From: Clonostachys chloroleuca
Taxonomy: Eukaryota; Ascomycota; Sordariomycetes; Hypocreales; Bionectriaceae
DNA: 64,000 bases
Reading direction: 5' to 3'
NCBI GenBank assembly: GCA_037952775.1
Contig: JBANAY010000003.1
Location: 25,172,001 to 25,236,000, forward strand
The notes below the pieces were generated by a model. It did not search any database and was not told where the DNA came from. It worked only from the letters and a program-made list of their open reading frames with translations. Both the position numbers and the translations under genes were made by a program. Within the stretch, counting starts at the first letter, position 1. Every line of letters begins with the position of its first letter. This document shows positions 21,685-33,356 of this stretch, piece after piece.

Positions 21685-22418
21685 GAAATTTTGATGGGGG
21701 GTGGGTGTGGATGATGTTGATGATGTCGTTTTTCCATTATCTTTTATTTGGCGCTGCTCAAGTTTTCTTCCATGTATATTTGCATAGAACACTGTATACT
21801 GTATATCGACATGTTCTCACCTGTGTATTGATATTTCACGATGATGCCTCACCCCAGCTCACTGAATCATTCCAACATGGCCTAACCGTCCTCCCGTCTC
21901 CCATCAGGAGCATGGGAGGCGGCCGCTAGCAAATTAAAGAGGGGATCCTGGCAGCAAGCTCGTCTCATCCCTGTTCCTTATCGCGAAGTGGGCTGTCGTC
22001 AAATTCCCACGGCTCTTAATCGCCCGAAAATGACGCCATCACCAGATCTTCGTGTGATCTGCTCCGACATACCGCTAATTGCCAGCGTGAGTCTTTTTAC
22101 AAAGATTGCCCTTGCTGCGTGATGTAAATGCATGTATCATCTCTACATTCTACATATATACAGAATTGCTCCAAATATAGAAACAGGTAGGCAGACGAGA
22201 CAATTGAGAGAACTGACAAGAGGGAGAGGGCACAAAAAAAAATCCCATAAAAAATGCTGAACAAAAAAAATACTACGCAAAAAGTGGTTCGCCATAGTCA
22301 CATGCAACGCGCGATGTTCTTTCTCCCCCTTGCCCATCCCAAACAATGCTCCCATCCGCATCATTGACCCTTTTCGCCATTGTTCCTTCTCTTTCATTCA
22401 GTCAGTCATTCATGCCTC
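21685..22418. other. Convergent intergenic region
   Basis: Between the GPVG-protein gene and the 3' end of the Ach1 gene. A-rich runs (22230-22290) and no supportable gene. Confidence 0.4.
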
Positions 22419-24227
22419 TTACCACTTGTTGACCTTCAACATGCTGCCCTGCTCCTGGAGGGCCTTGTGCAGGTCGAAGCTGTTGAAGAGGAGGTGGGGC
22501 TCGTGGCCCATGCCCTTGCGCAGGCACTCGCTCTCGGCCTTCTCGTAGTAGTGGGTGAGGATGGGCTGGTACAGAGGGTGGGCGCACTTCTTGATGATCT
22601 CGCGGGCGCGCTGGCGGGGAGCCAGGCCACGGACATCGGCAAGACCGTTCTCGGTCACGATGACGTCGAGGTCGTGCTCGGTCTGGTCGACGTGGGTGCA
22701 CATGGGCACGATGCAGGAGACACCGTGGGGGTCGGTCTTGGAGGGACGAGTAGAGGGAGTGTGCATGATGGAGTACTTGGAGGAGCGGAGGAAGTCGGCA
22801 GAGCCACCGAGACCATTGAGCATGCGGGAGCCGTTGACGCAGGTGGAGTTGGCGTGAGCGTAGATGTCGACCTCGACGGGGGTGTTCATGCCGATGATAC
22901 CGAGACGGCGGATGACCTCGGGCGAGTTGGAGACCTCCTGGTTACGGAGGAGGATCTTGGAGTGGTACTTGTCCCAGTTGTCGTAGAAGCGCTTGAAGCC
23001 GTCGGGGGAGAAGCGGACCGAGGTGGCAGTGGCGAAGTCGAGCTTGCCAGAGTCGAAGAGGTCCAGGAAAGTGTCCTGAATGACCTCGGTCCAGACAGTG
23101 AGGTGCTTGAAGTTGGACTTGTCAAGACCGCCAATGATGGCGTTGGCAACGTTGCCAATGCCGGACTGGAGAGGCAGCAGGTTCTCGGGGAGACGGCCGT
23201 GCTTGACCTCGTGCTCGAAGAACTCAATCAGGTGGTTGGCAATGCGGACCGAGGTCTCGTCGGCATCCGTGTTGGGGCCAGTCATGTCACGGTAGTCAGC
23301 TTCGACGATACCAATGATCTTCTCAGGAGGGATGGGCAGAGAAGTAGAACCAATGCGGTCCTGGACGCCGGTAATCTGGTAGGGCTTGCGGTGAGGGGGG
23401 AGCTCTGTGATGGTGATGTCGTGGAGACCCTCGAAGGAGGGCAGAGAGGTGTTGACCTCAATGATGACCTTGTCGGCAGCTTGGACAATCTCTGGGGAGG
23501 CACCGACAGAGGCACCGAGAATGATGCTGCCGTCCTCCTTGACGTCAGTCGCCTCAATAACGGCGACATCCAGACCGCCGCCACGCTCCTTGCTGTAGTA
23601 ACCCTGGAAAAAAGTGTCAATTCGTGGACAAGCAGGCGCGCTGGGAATGCCAATTTCGACGCTCAATTGGCGACGCAATCGCAAAAGAAGGGCTCCGGGC
23701 TTACGTAGAGAAGATCAAGCGGGAACATGGACAGGTGCTTGTCGAAAAAGTCGATGCGACCCTCGTTGATTCCCTTGGAGATGGCCTTGCCGACCTGGTG
23801 GGGGCTTCGCCTCTGGATCATGTCCAGCTCCGCCCAGCGGTTCTCGGTCTCGACACCAGATGAGGCACTGACGAAGAGGTTGTACTTGAGCTTGCCCTGG
23901 AGGTTGTTCTGCTCGACGTGATCGGCCAGGAAGGTGGGAACTTTCCTGCAGGGTTGCACAAGAAGGGTCAGCAATTGCGATGATACGTTGCAGCGAGGGG
24001 AAGGGCAGAGACGGCCCCAAAACTTGGCGGCGCGCTGGGAAGCTCTGCGGGGAGAGAGAAGGGCGGCAAACTCACTTGGGATATCCAACACCGGTGAATC
24101 CGGACCAGCCAATATAGGAGCCATGGGGGAAGTGGTGCAACAGGTCCTCGGGCTTGCAGACCTTCTTGAGCAGGCTGGGCGAGCGAACGCGGGCCTTCAA
24201 GGCGGCCGAGGCGATGGGAGAAGCCAT
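22419..24227 (-). CDS. ACH1: Acetyl-CoA hydrolase / succinyl-CoA:acetate CoA-transferase, Ach1 family
   Basis: Exons 24227-24076, 23945-23705 and 23603-22419 (introns 130 and 101 nt) give 525 residues, the normal length for Ach1. The N-terminus ([20 protein letters not shown]) is basic and hydroxylated, compatible with mitochondrial import. Recognisable segments are [32 protein letters not shown], the long [50 protein letters not shown] with the conserved E-V-I/QDT stretch, [12 protein letters not shown], and the C-terminal [23 protein letters not shown] block. Known role: CoA transfer between succinyl-CoA or propionyl-CoA and acetate in mitochondria, used in acetate and propionate detoxification. 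Wobble positions are C/G-biased, consistent with high expression. Confidence 0.95.
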
Positions 24228-25639
24228 TGTGTGCGTCGGGGGCGAGAGCGGAGAGTGGGAGGGAGGGCTGCAGACAGCGGGGAGCAACGAAGACTGGAGA
24301 TCGCAGATTCGTGGGAGAGGATGAGGAGAAGAAAGGAGAGAAGGGAGAGGGATTTCTCAGGCTGCACACAAAGTTCACGATCAGACGACATGCCGGGGGA
24401 GCTGTTAATAAAGGTGGTGCCCATGACATGCAAATGCAGGCGGGACCCACGATTGAGGTGGAGCGAAGTTTGGGTGGGCTCTAGCTCTGGCACTGGCTGT
24501 TTGCGCTGCTCTAGGCCCATCTAGCGGAGATTCGGATCCCGTGTAGTGGGTGGGGGTACTTGGCTCACAGGTACCTCCGGCCCTGGGCTTCAGGGTCTTG
24601 GCCATTACGTCGTCGCCGCTGGAGCCCTGCACGTAGCGGACGGGAGCTGTCTCAGGGCAGCCGGAGGTACAGAGGTCGTATCGCATATAACACCAGCCCG
24701 TATGTGCGTCTGCGTTTGCGGTTGGAGATACGTCTCATTGGGCCTTTGGCGTCTGCATGCACTCCGCATCTTCATGGACAGTCCAGACTGGCTATCCTTG
24801 TCTTTTCCGGAGTAGCAGGCACACTTCTCACCAGCCGGCGACTGAGGCGGCTCAGCTAGGAGGTACTTGGGCCTGGGGTCAAAGATGGGGAAGCGAATTC
24901 GCCGAATCACGAGGCCCGGCTATACAAGCAAAGCCAAGAAAGACTCTGCTTGCCCCTCTCGAGCCCGTTGAAGGCCTATCGGCCGTGACGAATAGCCGGG
25001 AATGCTGGTCTTGCTTCGGTATTGTCTGGCCAAACAGAGCGTGATGTGGGAACCGGGCTTCCTTTGGACCGAGTCTGGCGGCCGGCGGCTGCAAGTGGGA
25101 CTCGCTGACCAGCGCTGTAGCCTTCACCTTACAGCGGGCTCACCCCACTACTGGATGTCTGCCACTGCCTCTGCCACGGCTATGAACAGCCCCTCGCTCC
25201 ATTCCTTCTAGAATGTCTGACTGACTGGTGCCTCTCGGTTCGACGCGACGACATGAATCATGCAGCTTCCCAGTTCATGTTCTCAGAGACGGTGTCGCGT
25301 TAAACTCTCCGTCAGCTCAATCTCTCTCGCCCTGTCACATCGTCGCTTCAGCAAGGGGCAGCTCGGTGTCGCCAATCTGAACGCAGGTAGCGGCATATTG
25401 ATGCATGAATGCGACATTGATCAGACTATCAATGGCTAAATCTACACACCAGACAACCAATCTGGGCCAGATCACCACCACCATCTCTGCCCTCCCATGG
25501 CCCAGACTGGATCCCCCGCACCAAGGTTAAACTTGGCGATGACCTCACTTGACCCTGGACAATCCTCGCCATCCACCAATTAGATACATGGTTAAGCATC
25601 GCATCATCAGCATCAAGCCGTCTTACATCCACTATCCGA
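24228..25639. other. Intergenic, Ach1 promoter side
   Basis: 1.4 kb between the Ach1 start and the 3' end of the next leftward gene. Several GC-rich open frames of 80-150 residues overlap on both strands and have no recognisable domain; I do not call them. The first 300 bases should hold the Ach1 promoter. Confidence 0.45.
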
Positions 25640-26812
25640 CTATGCCTTCGACTTTTCTTGGAGACTCCGCAGAGCCTCCATCACCTCGTCCTTGCTCAAT
25701 CCGTTCTTCAACGCCTTGCGCAGGACGCTCTGCTCAGACGGCGGCGTCAGCTCATCAGGCTCAGGCTGGTTCCTGTCCAAGTTGGTCGGGAAGGGATACC
25801 CTTCCCCAACCGCGCCCACCAGCGCCTCGACCTCGTCGCTCCAGCCCTGCTCGTCGTACAGCCTGCCCATCTCCTCCCAGCACTTCTCCACAACCGGCGC
25901 CGTCTCGATCGTCTCCATGGTCTTGCCGAACGCGCTGCTGATCTGCAGCAGGTTCACCATCCGGTTGATGTCCGCCGAGTTGGCGCCCGCGGCGTGGAAC
26001 AGCGCCGGATTGAAGAACAGCCCGTCCCCCTGCGCCATCGGCACCGTCACGTAGTTGGCCTCAAAGTACGCCCTGAACTCGGCCTCGCGCCATGCCATGT
26101 ACCCTTCCTCGTACGTCTGGCTGTAGGGGAGCAGCCGCGTCGGCCCCGTCTCGAGCGGCACATCCACGTGCGCCACGCCGCCCTGGAGGGTGAGGAACTG
26201 GCTGGAGAGGTGCACCGCCCGCGGGTACTGGGCCGCCGCGGCCTGCGACTGGAAGCCCAGGTGGTAGTCGCGGTGGCACTCCTGCGGGCTGCCGCCGGGC
26301 TTCACGTTGTTGACCTGGGCGGTGATGCGGTACCCGGGGCCGAGCCAGGACGAGGAGATGAGGGCGAGATAGGGGTTGGAGTAGTAGGCAGCGAATGATT
26401 TGGGGTTGGCGAGGGCGTGCTTGCTGAACGAGTTCCAGATACGGTCGTTCTTCCCGCCCGCGGCGAAGTGATCGCCCTTTGCTGCGGCGTTCCGCTTCTC
26501 TGCCTCGATGATTGAGGCGTAGACGCCATTGACCTCGTTCAGGAGCGCTTTGTCGCGGTAGAGCCCAGCTGTGACGAAGACGCCTGGGCCGTGGAGTAAG
26601 ACTTGATACCACTCATTCTGGAGCTCACTGCGTTGGGACGGGGAAAGGCCAGAGAATCTAGGTAGGTCGTAGATTGGGATGTTATTGGAAATAGAGCTAG
26701 CGAGAGGGTAGTCGGCCTTGGTTGCTTTCCGTGAGCAGATACCCGCGAGAGTCTGGACGGAGAGTGTGGATGAGGCGGGGAGCAACCGCGAGGTCGCCGC
26801 CTTGGGCGGCAT
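25640..26812 (-). CDS. Phytanoyl-CoA dioxygenase-like Fe(II)/2-oxoglutarate oxygenase
   Basis: Single exon, 390 residues, ATG at 26812. The double-stranded beta-helix signature is present: the metal motif H-x-D at H180/D182 (QECHRDYHLGF), the distal metal histidine H273 (FFNPALFHAAGANSA) and a downstream Arg at 284 (DINRMVNLLQ) suited to bind 2-oxoglutarate. N-terminal NNIPIYDLPRFSGLS and GVFVTAGLYRD match PhyH-family entry regions. The protein is longer than classic PhyH, with a helical C-terminus (LSKDEVMEALRSLQEKSKA). Family members hydroxylate fatty-acyl-CoA or small molecules, often in secondary metabolism; the substrate is unknown. No biosynthetic neighbours are seen. Confidence 0.85.
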   Translation of the reverse strand: MPPKAATSRLLPASSTLSVQTLAGICSRKATKADYPLASSISNNIPIYDLPRFSGLSPSQRSELQNEWYQVLLHGPGVFVTAGLYRDKALLNEVNGVYASIIEAEKRNAAAKGDHFAAGGKNDRIWNSFSKHALANPKSFAAYYSNPYLALISSSWLGPGYRITAQVNNVKPGGSPQECHRDYHLGFQSQAAAAQYPRAVHLSSQFLTLQGGVAHVDVPLETGPTRLLPYSQTYEEGYMAWREAEFRAYFEANYVTVPMAQGDGLFFNPALFHAAGANSADINRMVNLLQISSAFGKTMETIETAPVVEKCWEEMGRLYDEQGWSDEVEALVGAVGEGYPFPTNLDRNQPEPDELTPPSEQSVLRKALKNGLSKDEVMEALRSLQEKSKA

Positions 26813-27935
26813 TTTGAACGCTGTGCGGGGCTGACCGGTGGGAAATATCTACGGTAAGTACTCGTAGCTTTCTTGGTCAGCTCGCCGTATATCTCAAGGG
26901 CCGAGTAAGTGTATATTCCTCGGCTGTAGAGGGTGCAGAGTGATGAGTATTCTTCAGTGTGCGACAGCTCACCCGTGGCGGTGGGAGAGCTTCCTTCTTA
27001 TGAAGCTGCCCCGAGCCACCACGATGCATGATTCCGCCGTTGCTTGCCTCTTTGGGCGCTATGGCCACGACCAGACGAGATCTGCAAGCCAGACCTTTCT
27101 TTTCCTACTGGTTTGCATAGCGTATCGCGGGGCAATGCGCCCTTGTGGGGTTGATCGTTCGGAAATGTCCCCCCGAAGGTCTGACACCCACTAAGTCACT
27201 ATTGACCACATGGTACCAAGTGGCTGAAATAAAACATGGCACACCAGAGCTCTTTTCGTGCAACCCGGAGACCTCATTCTGTTACTAATAATATTTCAAA
27301 CAATAACAGTAAAATAATATATTATTATGTATTATTTAGTTTGATATTGTATTAATAACTGGGTTGATAGTTTTGATATTGTATCGAAATCTGAGGCTGT
27401 GTGGAGGCTTTGGTGTGCCATGCTTTATTTCAGCCACTTGGGTACCTAAGCGGGGAAGAGGGAGGTTGAAATACACTGCAAAAAGAGTTTGAACAACTGC
27501 TGTGCTCTGTCATCTGTTGGTTACAGTGCTTCTTGTTACGTACTTTTCGCAACTTGTTTAACAGGCGGTCAGTCTGGCGGCGGTGCAAGCGCATCACTGT
27601 CGTTCTAACTGTTACACTTGAAAACAAAATTCGAGAGATAAATCATGGTAACTTGTAGATATGGACTGATTGAGCATCAAATGAACTCTAGTTTTGATTA
27701 GCAGATATTTGTTGCTTGTGACGTTGGACGGAACATGGCAAATTCACGTATCTTGCGGTTGTTTGCAACCAGTGCCTTTTCACGTGTTTCGTAGTCAAGT
27801 ACCTACTCCTCGACTCAAAGCTTAGGAGAAATTCCCCATACATAAACACAAAAGGTGTGTTTCATGATTGCGGTTTCTCACTCTTCACCTCTTCATCCCA
27901 TAAATCTTTCCTGCTCTCCATGCTCATATCCCATC
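26813..27935. other. Divergent intergenic region containing a MITE
   Basis: Lies between divergent starts at 26812 and 27936. Holds both promoters and the element at 27216-27442. No gene otherwise. Confidence 0.5.
27216..27442. mobile_element. MITE-like element A, TA-flanked
   Basis: A 227-bp, very AT-rich interior is bounded by terminal inverted repeats of about 31 bp (left CCAAGTGGCTGAAATAAAAC, continuing to GGCACACCA; right end is its reverse complement with one base inserted and one changed). A TA dinucleotide flanks each end (27214-27215 and 27443-27444), as expected for Tc1/mariner-type insertion. There is no coding capacity, so this is non-autonomous. Confidence 0.8.
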
Positions 27936-29099
27936 ATGGATCCCGATGACTGGCTCCTACCCAAAGATGTTCCTTCATGGTGCTTCTCCCCAGAAGAGAG
28001 GCACCTAACATGGGAAGAATGGTTCTGGCTCGTCGTGGAGGATGTTGGTTCTTCGGCTCGGAAAGTCTGCTCCTTGTTGTGCCAAGCAACTCTGAAGCTC
28101 ACGGTCCTTTTCATCTCAACTGTTGCTTGTGGCTTGATCATCGGTTGGCTTCTCAACAACGAAACCTACACACCCACGCCCTCATCCTTTGAGTTGAGTC
28201 CATCCTATCCTGGGAACGTCGAGCTCATACCAGAGGAATCCGAACATCATGGCAATCATCGACAGGCCGCAGATGACAAGAATGGCGCCTCCTATCTCGT
28301 CTTCCCGGAGCCCAACCTACCCATGAGCCGTAACTGGAAGTTCCTGACAAGCCTTGCATACGACGATCTCCAGTCCCAACTCATCTTCCATGCCCACGAA
28401 CCCTGGGCACCACAGGTCAAAAGCCTCACGCGCAGGACTGACAAGACTGTACAAGAAGAATTCTCAAAGTTCAGCCAATGCCAAAACCTCTGGCATCAAC
28501 CGTCGACCATGGCCAACGAGAAACTCAGCCTGGTCACCACAATGCTCAAGAAAAAGCGTGATGAACTCTCAGCCTTGACTCTCCGGACGGACGAAAACCC
28601 GTATTCGCGTTGCTTCAATCAACAAACCACTCATCGAAATGTCGATACCCTGAGCCACATGGCTTTCCTCCTTGGCCTCGCTGCAGAGGAACAGGTTGAG
28701 AAGCTTGAAGACGACACTGCATGCTTCCAAGCCGTTGAGTGGAGACTGGCTCTATCGGCGGATAGCTTCCACAAAGTGGAAGACCTCATTCCGGGTGATG
28801 TCGCGTCCAGCGTGCGGTACCACATACAGGCCGACGTAGGAATTCTCAAGATAGCTACCGAATTTGCTACCCGCGAAGCGAGCGAGGTCGTTTCCTTTTT
28901 CCAACATCACCTTGATAGAGCGATTCTGATCTATCACGACATTCAGACGGAACAAGAGAACATGTCACGGTGGCTCGAGAATGCCCAAGGTCCTTGCGGA
29001 GTCTCTGAGGAGCATATCGATGTGCTTGAGAAGGCCAATTATCTTCTCAGTCAAGGCCAGTTATTGTCACAGGGGACGGGCGCTAAATTTGAGATGTAG
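27936..29099 (+). CDS. Hypothetical single-pass membrane protein
   Basis: Single exon. I choose ATG 27936 (MDPDDWLLPKDVPSW, 387 residues); an in-frame ATG at 27855 would add 27 residues that look like leader. One clear membrane segment (LTVLFISTVACGLIIGWLL, residues of about 56-75) separates a short acidic/aromatic N-terminus (HLTWEEWFWLVVEDVG) from a long soluble, mostly helical region with heptad-like stretches (LSHMAFLLGLAAEEQVEKL; ASEVVSFFQHHLDRAILIYH). This arrangement is common among fungal accessory-genome proteins of unknown function. No domain recognised. Confidence 0.65.
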   Translation: MDPDDWLLPKDVPSWCFSPEERHLTWEEWFWLVVEDVGSSARKVCSLLCQATLKLTVLFISTVACGLIIGWLLNNETYTPTPSSFELSPSYPGNVELIPEESEHHGNHRQAADDKNGASYLVFPEPNLPMSRNWKFLTSLAYDDLQSQLIFHAHEPWAPQVKSLTRRTDKTVQEEFSKFSQCQNLWHQPSTMANEKLSLVTTMLKKKRDELSALTLRTDENPYSRCFNQQTTHRNVDTLSHMAFLLGLAAEEQVEKLEDDTACFQAVEWRLALSADSFHKVEDLIPGDVASSVRYHIQADVGILKIATEFATREASEVVSFFQHHLDRAILIYHDIQTEQENMSRWLENAQGPCGVSEEHIDVLEKANYLLSQGQLLSQGTGAKFEM

Positions 29100-29376
29100 A
29101 ATATCCCTTAGGATTTGTGTATTGTTTTTCTCGATACCCTCTAATTTGTTCTGACGTTGCCATTCGGATGATGGTCATTCGATGAGATGTCAAGTAGCTA
29201 TTTACTTGAATGAAAGGAATTTTCGTACTCTTTCCTTTCAGAATTTGTGTCCCATTGATCCCCATGATATGTGCCTATCCTGACCAAGGAGCCTACTGAC
29301 TGCCAAATACTATCTCGCCAACAACCAGACAAACGTCATGGCCCCTCCTGGCAGTTCAGAAAAAGCTAAAAGTAAG

Positions 29377-30128
29377 CTACGACTCGAAATCTGGGACTCG
29401 ACTATATTCGATTTTGTCCAAATTGATACGCGTGTAGAGCAAAAACTCCCCCTTGTATATGGGGCACCATCTGTCACATCCCTGCCCGAAACGCCGCCCT
29501 AGAACGTCGTATACCGTCGAAATACTGTTGAGCATGTCTTTGATCTCACTTCGATCCAACTTGCTCTCGACAAGGCCCTCGCTCTCAAGTACGGAGATGA
29601 CTTGCGCTCTAAGGATACACAAAATTAGGCCGGTCAGGAAAAAAGAAGTTTGAAGAGCAACTTACATGAAGTCTCGGCAACCGAAGAATTGGCGATCATC
29701 GGAGATGAAAGAAAAGTAGATCATTCTCTTATTCACAATAAGGTCGAAAATTTCTTTGAAAAGGAGGCCAATTTTGGAACGGATCCTCAACGTACGCAGT
29801 GAACTCGGTGATCGGTGAGTCCACCTCACTAGTTTGATGCAGACCATTCCCCTGGGGTTGTTCTCGCTGTCGTGTGATGGCTCGTCCTCAGCGAGCTGGA
29901 CATCAAGACACAGACCTCTGTATCCCGAGACGGGTTCTTCAAAGTCGATTTTCAGGGACGCATGGTTCAGGGGAACTCTCCGGTTTCGGCTGTGCGGTGC
30001 CGGTTTGGGTCCAGTAGCTCGAGGTAGATGGCCGAGCACCTTGCTGCGAGGAACTCAGTTGGGAAGAGGTCCGCGCTTTGGGTGATGTTATACACTTCCT
30101 CTTGAACTTCCTCAATATCGGGTGACAT
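29377..30128 (-). CDS. Hypothetical fungal protein
   Basis: Proposed exons 30128-30040, 29989-29666 and 29608-29377 give 214 residues with consistent phases. The second intron (57 nt, GTAAGT...CTTAG) is good. The first (50 nt, GTGCTC donor, CACAG acceptor) is weak but restores the frame between MSPDIEEVQEEVYNITQ and RVPLNHASLKIDFEEP. Visible core: NPRGMVCIKLVRW, then RIRSKIGLLFKEIFDLIVNK, IYFSFISDDRQFFGCRDF, and the C-terminal VLGRRFGQGCDRWCPIYKG. No named domain recognised; it looks like a small soluble protein of a fungus-restricted family. An alternative is that the first intron is really a frameshift. Confidence 0.55.
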
Positions 30129-31040
30129 TTTTGCTGAGTAGATAGTTTAAATGGTGTAAAGTGGTGTAGAGTGGTGGTAGGACTGCCAAATTAGAGTGTA
30201 GACGGGTGGTAGGAGCTGGGTTATATATTGATGGATCGGAAAGCTCAGATGAAAGCAAGAGATACAAACGATTCTTTATCACTAACAACGACTATGGGAT
30301 CAGCTGAAGCTTCTCAATTCACTTACTCTTGTTGAAACGCCACACAAACAGGAGGGGCCGGCTTTTTGTACAGGCCAATAGACCATATTGTCGCTCTTAT
30401 CCCTCTCGTTTGGTGCGTGCGTTGATACAAGCAAGTGGGTGACATAGGAAATGGCACACCCAAATGAAGACCTGCATAAGCACCTAAATGAACACCCGAA
30501 TAAACATCTAAATATCTAAATAAATAGCGTATTCTAAATAGATATCCAAGAATATTAATATTCAGGCCTGGAAATTCTGTTCCTTTAAATTTTATAGCGA
30601 GCTATGAAAGATAATAGATCAAGCATATGTCAATGGAGTGCCATTTCCAATGTCGCCCACTTGACAAGACCACAGGCATAAGAGGAGAAATTACATTCAT
30701 TAAGTTACACAACTTGGGAGATAAAGTACATGAACTAAAAGCTTCGGGGTTTTGAACTTACCTAATTCAACCCTTTGTTCTTCCCATTGTATCGAACATA
30801 ATTGTTTGGCGACCACAGTTTGGTACAATTGAATTGATGTGGTTAAGTGTCCATGTATTGAGCAATTTCAACTAGAATTCTGATTATGGAATACTAAACA
30901 CTCCTCTGCTGGATCGCTTTCATCCGGTGCTTCCTTTATTCCCCCTTACAATCCAGGTTTAACAAAGCCTTGTCCTACTGCCTAGGGGAACAGTAACCGA
31001 CCCTTTATCCAACAAAGAGCCCATTCTTTGAAACCTGCAT
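30129..31040. other. Intergenic with a second MITE
   Basis: Contains the promoter of the leftward gene at 30128, the element at 30432-30663, and the 3' end of the PQ-loop gene. AT-rich, no gene. Confidence 0.5.
30432..30663. mobile_element. MITE-like element B, related to element A
   Basis: About 232 bp with inverted ends: left CAAGTGGGTGACATAGGAAA continuing to TGGCACACC; right end is its reverse complement with a few mismatches. ACAAG directly abuts both ends and may be a 5-bp target duplication. The interior is AT-rich and non-coding. The first 29 bases of the left end match those of element A at about 24 positions. Confidence 0.75.
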
Positions 31041-31990
31041 TTACGCAAGAAGAGGTTCGGTTTCGCCCGATCGCTCCTCACGGCGGCCCCTTCGCCACCA
31101 TTGTCGGATCGTGAGAGAGAGAATTAGCATCTTCACAAGAGCAGAAAGCCCGTTGTTGACAGGCACCCAACCCACTCCCTGATACCAATCCAGCAAAGCC
31201 TTCCAGCTCGACTCCGATCCATCAAACTCGTCCCAGGGGAACTCGAGCCGACCAACCCACGCGAAGGCGTCGATCAAGAACAGAACACCCTGAACCGCCA
31301 AGCCCGACAGACTTAGAGCTCCTCGATGGGGGCGAGATCGGGTCGTCCTCACCTGTGGGATCAGAGAACCAAGGGACAACAACGTGATGATGGGGAACAG
31401 GAACCTGGAGTGGATGAAGGAAAAGAGCGACGCGACATCGCGGGCGGACGAACCCTCCCCTGGCTCACTGGTGGGGCGAGGAACAAACAGCGGCACGACT
31501 GCGGCCACCGCGACGCCGAAGAGAGTTGATGATGTTATTTTCGGCCAGCGACGGGTGTCGTCAGAGGGAAGGCGCAGAGACAGACCGGATCTATGAATTG
31601 CTGTCAGCCAGCTCGACGCAATCTTTTTCGCGTGGGATCACAAACATGGTGAACCAAAGCACGAAAACGCCCGCGAATTGAACAAGGTTTATCCAGTCCC
31701 CCGTCGTCTGGGACTTGTGGGTGAATAATCCGTTCTCATCGTTGACGGAAAAGAAGACAGAGAAGGCGAGCTGCTCGGTTGCATTGAGGAGGTTGAAGAG
31801 GATGTACCAGAGGGAAATGCCCGAGCTCTCCTTCTTGCGTTTAAGCCGATGTAGCTGTGGCCCGAAAGAGGCCCAGATGGCGACGAGAAGGATACTTGAG
31901 AGGTAATGTTTTATTAGATGGATTTATCGCATGGTCATGGTTAGGGTTAACTTACACTCTGGCCCAGTTGGGCACGTTCGGGACAGTCAT
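31041..31990 (-). CDS. PQ-loop repeat membrane protein
   Basis: Exons 31990-31956, 31894-31646 and 31590-31041 (introns 61 and 55 nt with CTAAT/CTGAC branch sites) give 277 residues. Two PQ-loop units are visible: FGPQLHRLKRKKESSGISLW (residues from about 22) and SLIPQVRTTRSRPHRGALSL later. Both have the Pro-Gln pair at the end of a helix, a basic stretch, then a Ser/Gly-rich start to the next helix. About six to seven hydrophobic segments are present, and the basic tail ends in ETEPLLA, an acidic-dileucine-like motif that may send it to the vacuole. Known relatives are cystinosin/Ypq-type amino-acid exporters and other SWEET-like carriers; substrate unknown. The 55-nt intron with a GTTTGT donor is the least certain junction but is needed for frame. 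Confidence 0.75.
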
Positions 31991-33356
31991 GATGTGGGAA
32001 AATGATCTCGGTGGTTCAAGTGAAGATGAGCGAAGTAAAGTGTCTTCTAATTTTTTTTTTAAACATTTTGGAGAATGTTATCTGGAGTGGCTGTGTCTTA
32101 GATTTTCAATCGCGACATGATTTTGCGCCTTGTTGTGCGCGTGACAGAGAATGATCATGAGGCATCCGCAGCCCACCCCATCCATCTAATCCACCAAGTC
32201 GCACACCCTCTTCTGCCTTGTCAAATGATCACACCTAAGGTAGCATATAAAATGGAAACACATTCCTCAGCTGGAGCCCCGGCAGGAGTCGGTAGCCTCG
32301 CCATGAAACAGTAGCATTCGCTGGGTGGAGGTTGCCAGAGTAGTACCTCGTGATGGACAGGCTGAGTGGATATCCCTGCTCATCCTCACCCTCATGTACA
32401 TCAGCAGCCTCCAATAGAGTCATGGCTTGCTATACTTGAAGAAAAATTCAAATGGCAGCCAACAAGACTACCGTTCACCTCTGTCCCTGAAGAAATTATA
32501 GATTGAACTCGATGGCTAGAGTATTTTGTCCCCAAAGTGCAGGCGCTAAATATCAAACTTTGAGCAACACGTGAACAACACATCTCAAACTCTGCCAAAG
32601 TGTTCTTTGGTAGTCTCTATATCAAGGTTTAAGTTCACGTCTGGGAAATTCCGAGGCCATCCTCGTTGTTGAGAACGATATGCCAGTGCTAATGCTAGGA
32701 AAGGCGATCATTGCAAAAGGAAGAGTTTGAAACGTGTAATTTCTATTAAGATAAAAACCAAAGCCCTATCCCCCAGGGATTAAAACATAACCGAGATATG
32801 ATATCGGCCTCACTACACGCAGTGTTAGGTGGGAGCATGTGTCATCCTGAGAGAGTGGCAGATACGCCGCAGCGAAAATGTGCCATGTCTAACTTTTCAG
32901 TCTTCAAGGTTAAAAGCTCGAGGGAGCATTATCTCCCACATCGTCTCTTCTGTTTCCCAGGACCCAAGAGCTAAGCTATTAAAGTTCCTAGAGCTTTTGC
33001 CCCTGCTCTCGCCCCATTGCGCCACCGAAGTATCTCCAATGTCGAGTGTCGGTCTTCATGCTGGACAAGGTTTTTGCCACTGTATACTCAATTAATTTGC
33101 AAATTTTCATCATCGGCACTGGCCTATTTAAACCAAGCTTCCAGTCCATCTCGTTTCGCTCTGACCTCTGAAATTTGCGCCACCATCGTCACTTCTCGAC
33201 GCACCCCGGTTTGAAACAAAGCCCATCATCTATCTCGTCACCATCACCACCGCCTCCGCAGACCCGCGTGCGAAACCCACAACATCCTCCAACCTCAACG
33301 TAGGCACAGAACGGAAAACACAGCTGCTTCCCCTTCGCCCCAAACCCAAAGACAGC
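31991..33356. other. Divergent intergenic region
   Basis: 1.37 kb between the PQ-loop gene start and the small secreted-protein start; no gene seen. TATTTAAA at 33125-33132, 225 bases before the secreted-protein ATG, is a possible TATA element; the last 150 bases are pyrimidine-rich. Confidence 0.45.

Noticed and set aside
22380..23708. 442-residue plus-strand frame over the Ach1 gene
   Set aside because: Val/Asp/Gly-rich antisense shadow of the Ach1 coding exon.
25658..26398. 246-residue plus-strand frame antisense to the dioxygenase
   Set aside because: Composition (Arg/Leu/Val/His) is that of an antisense frame; the minus strand carries the real motifs.
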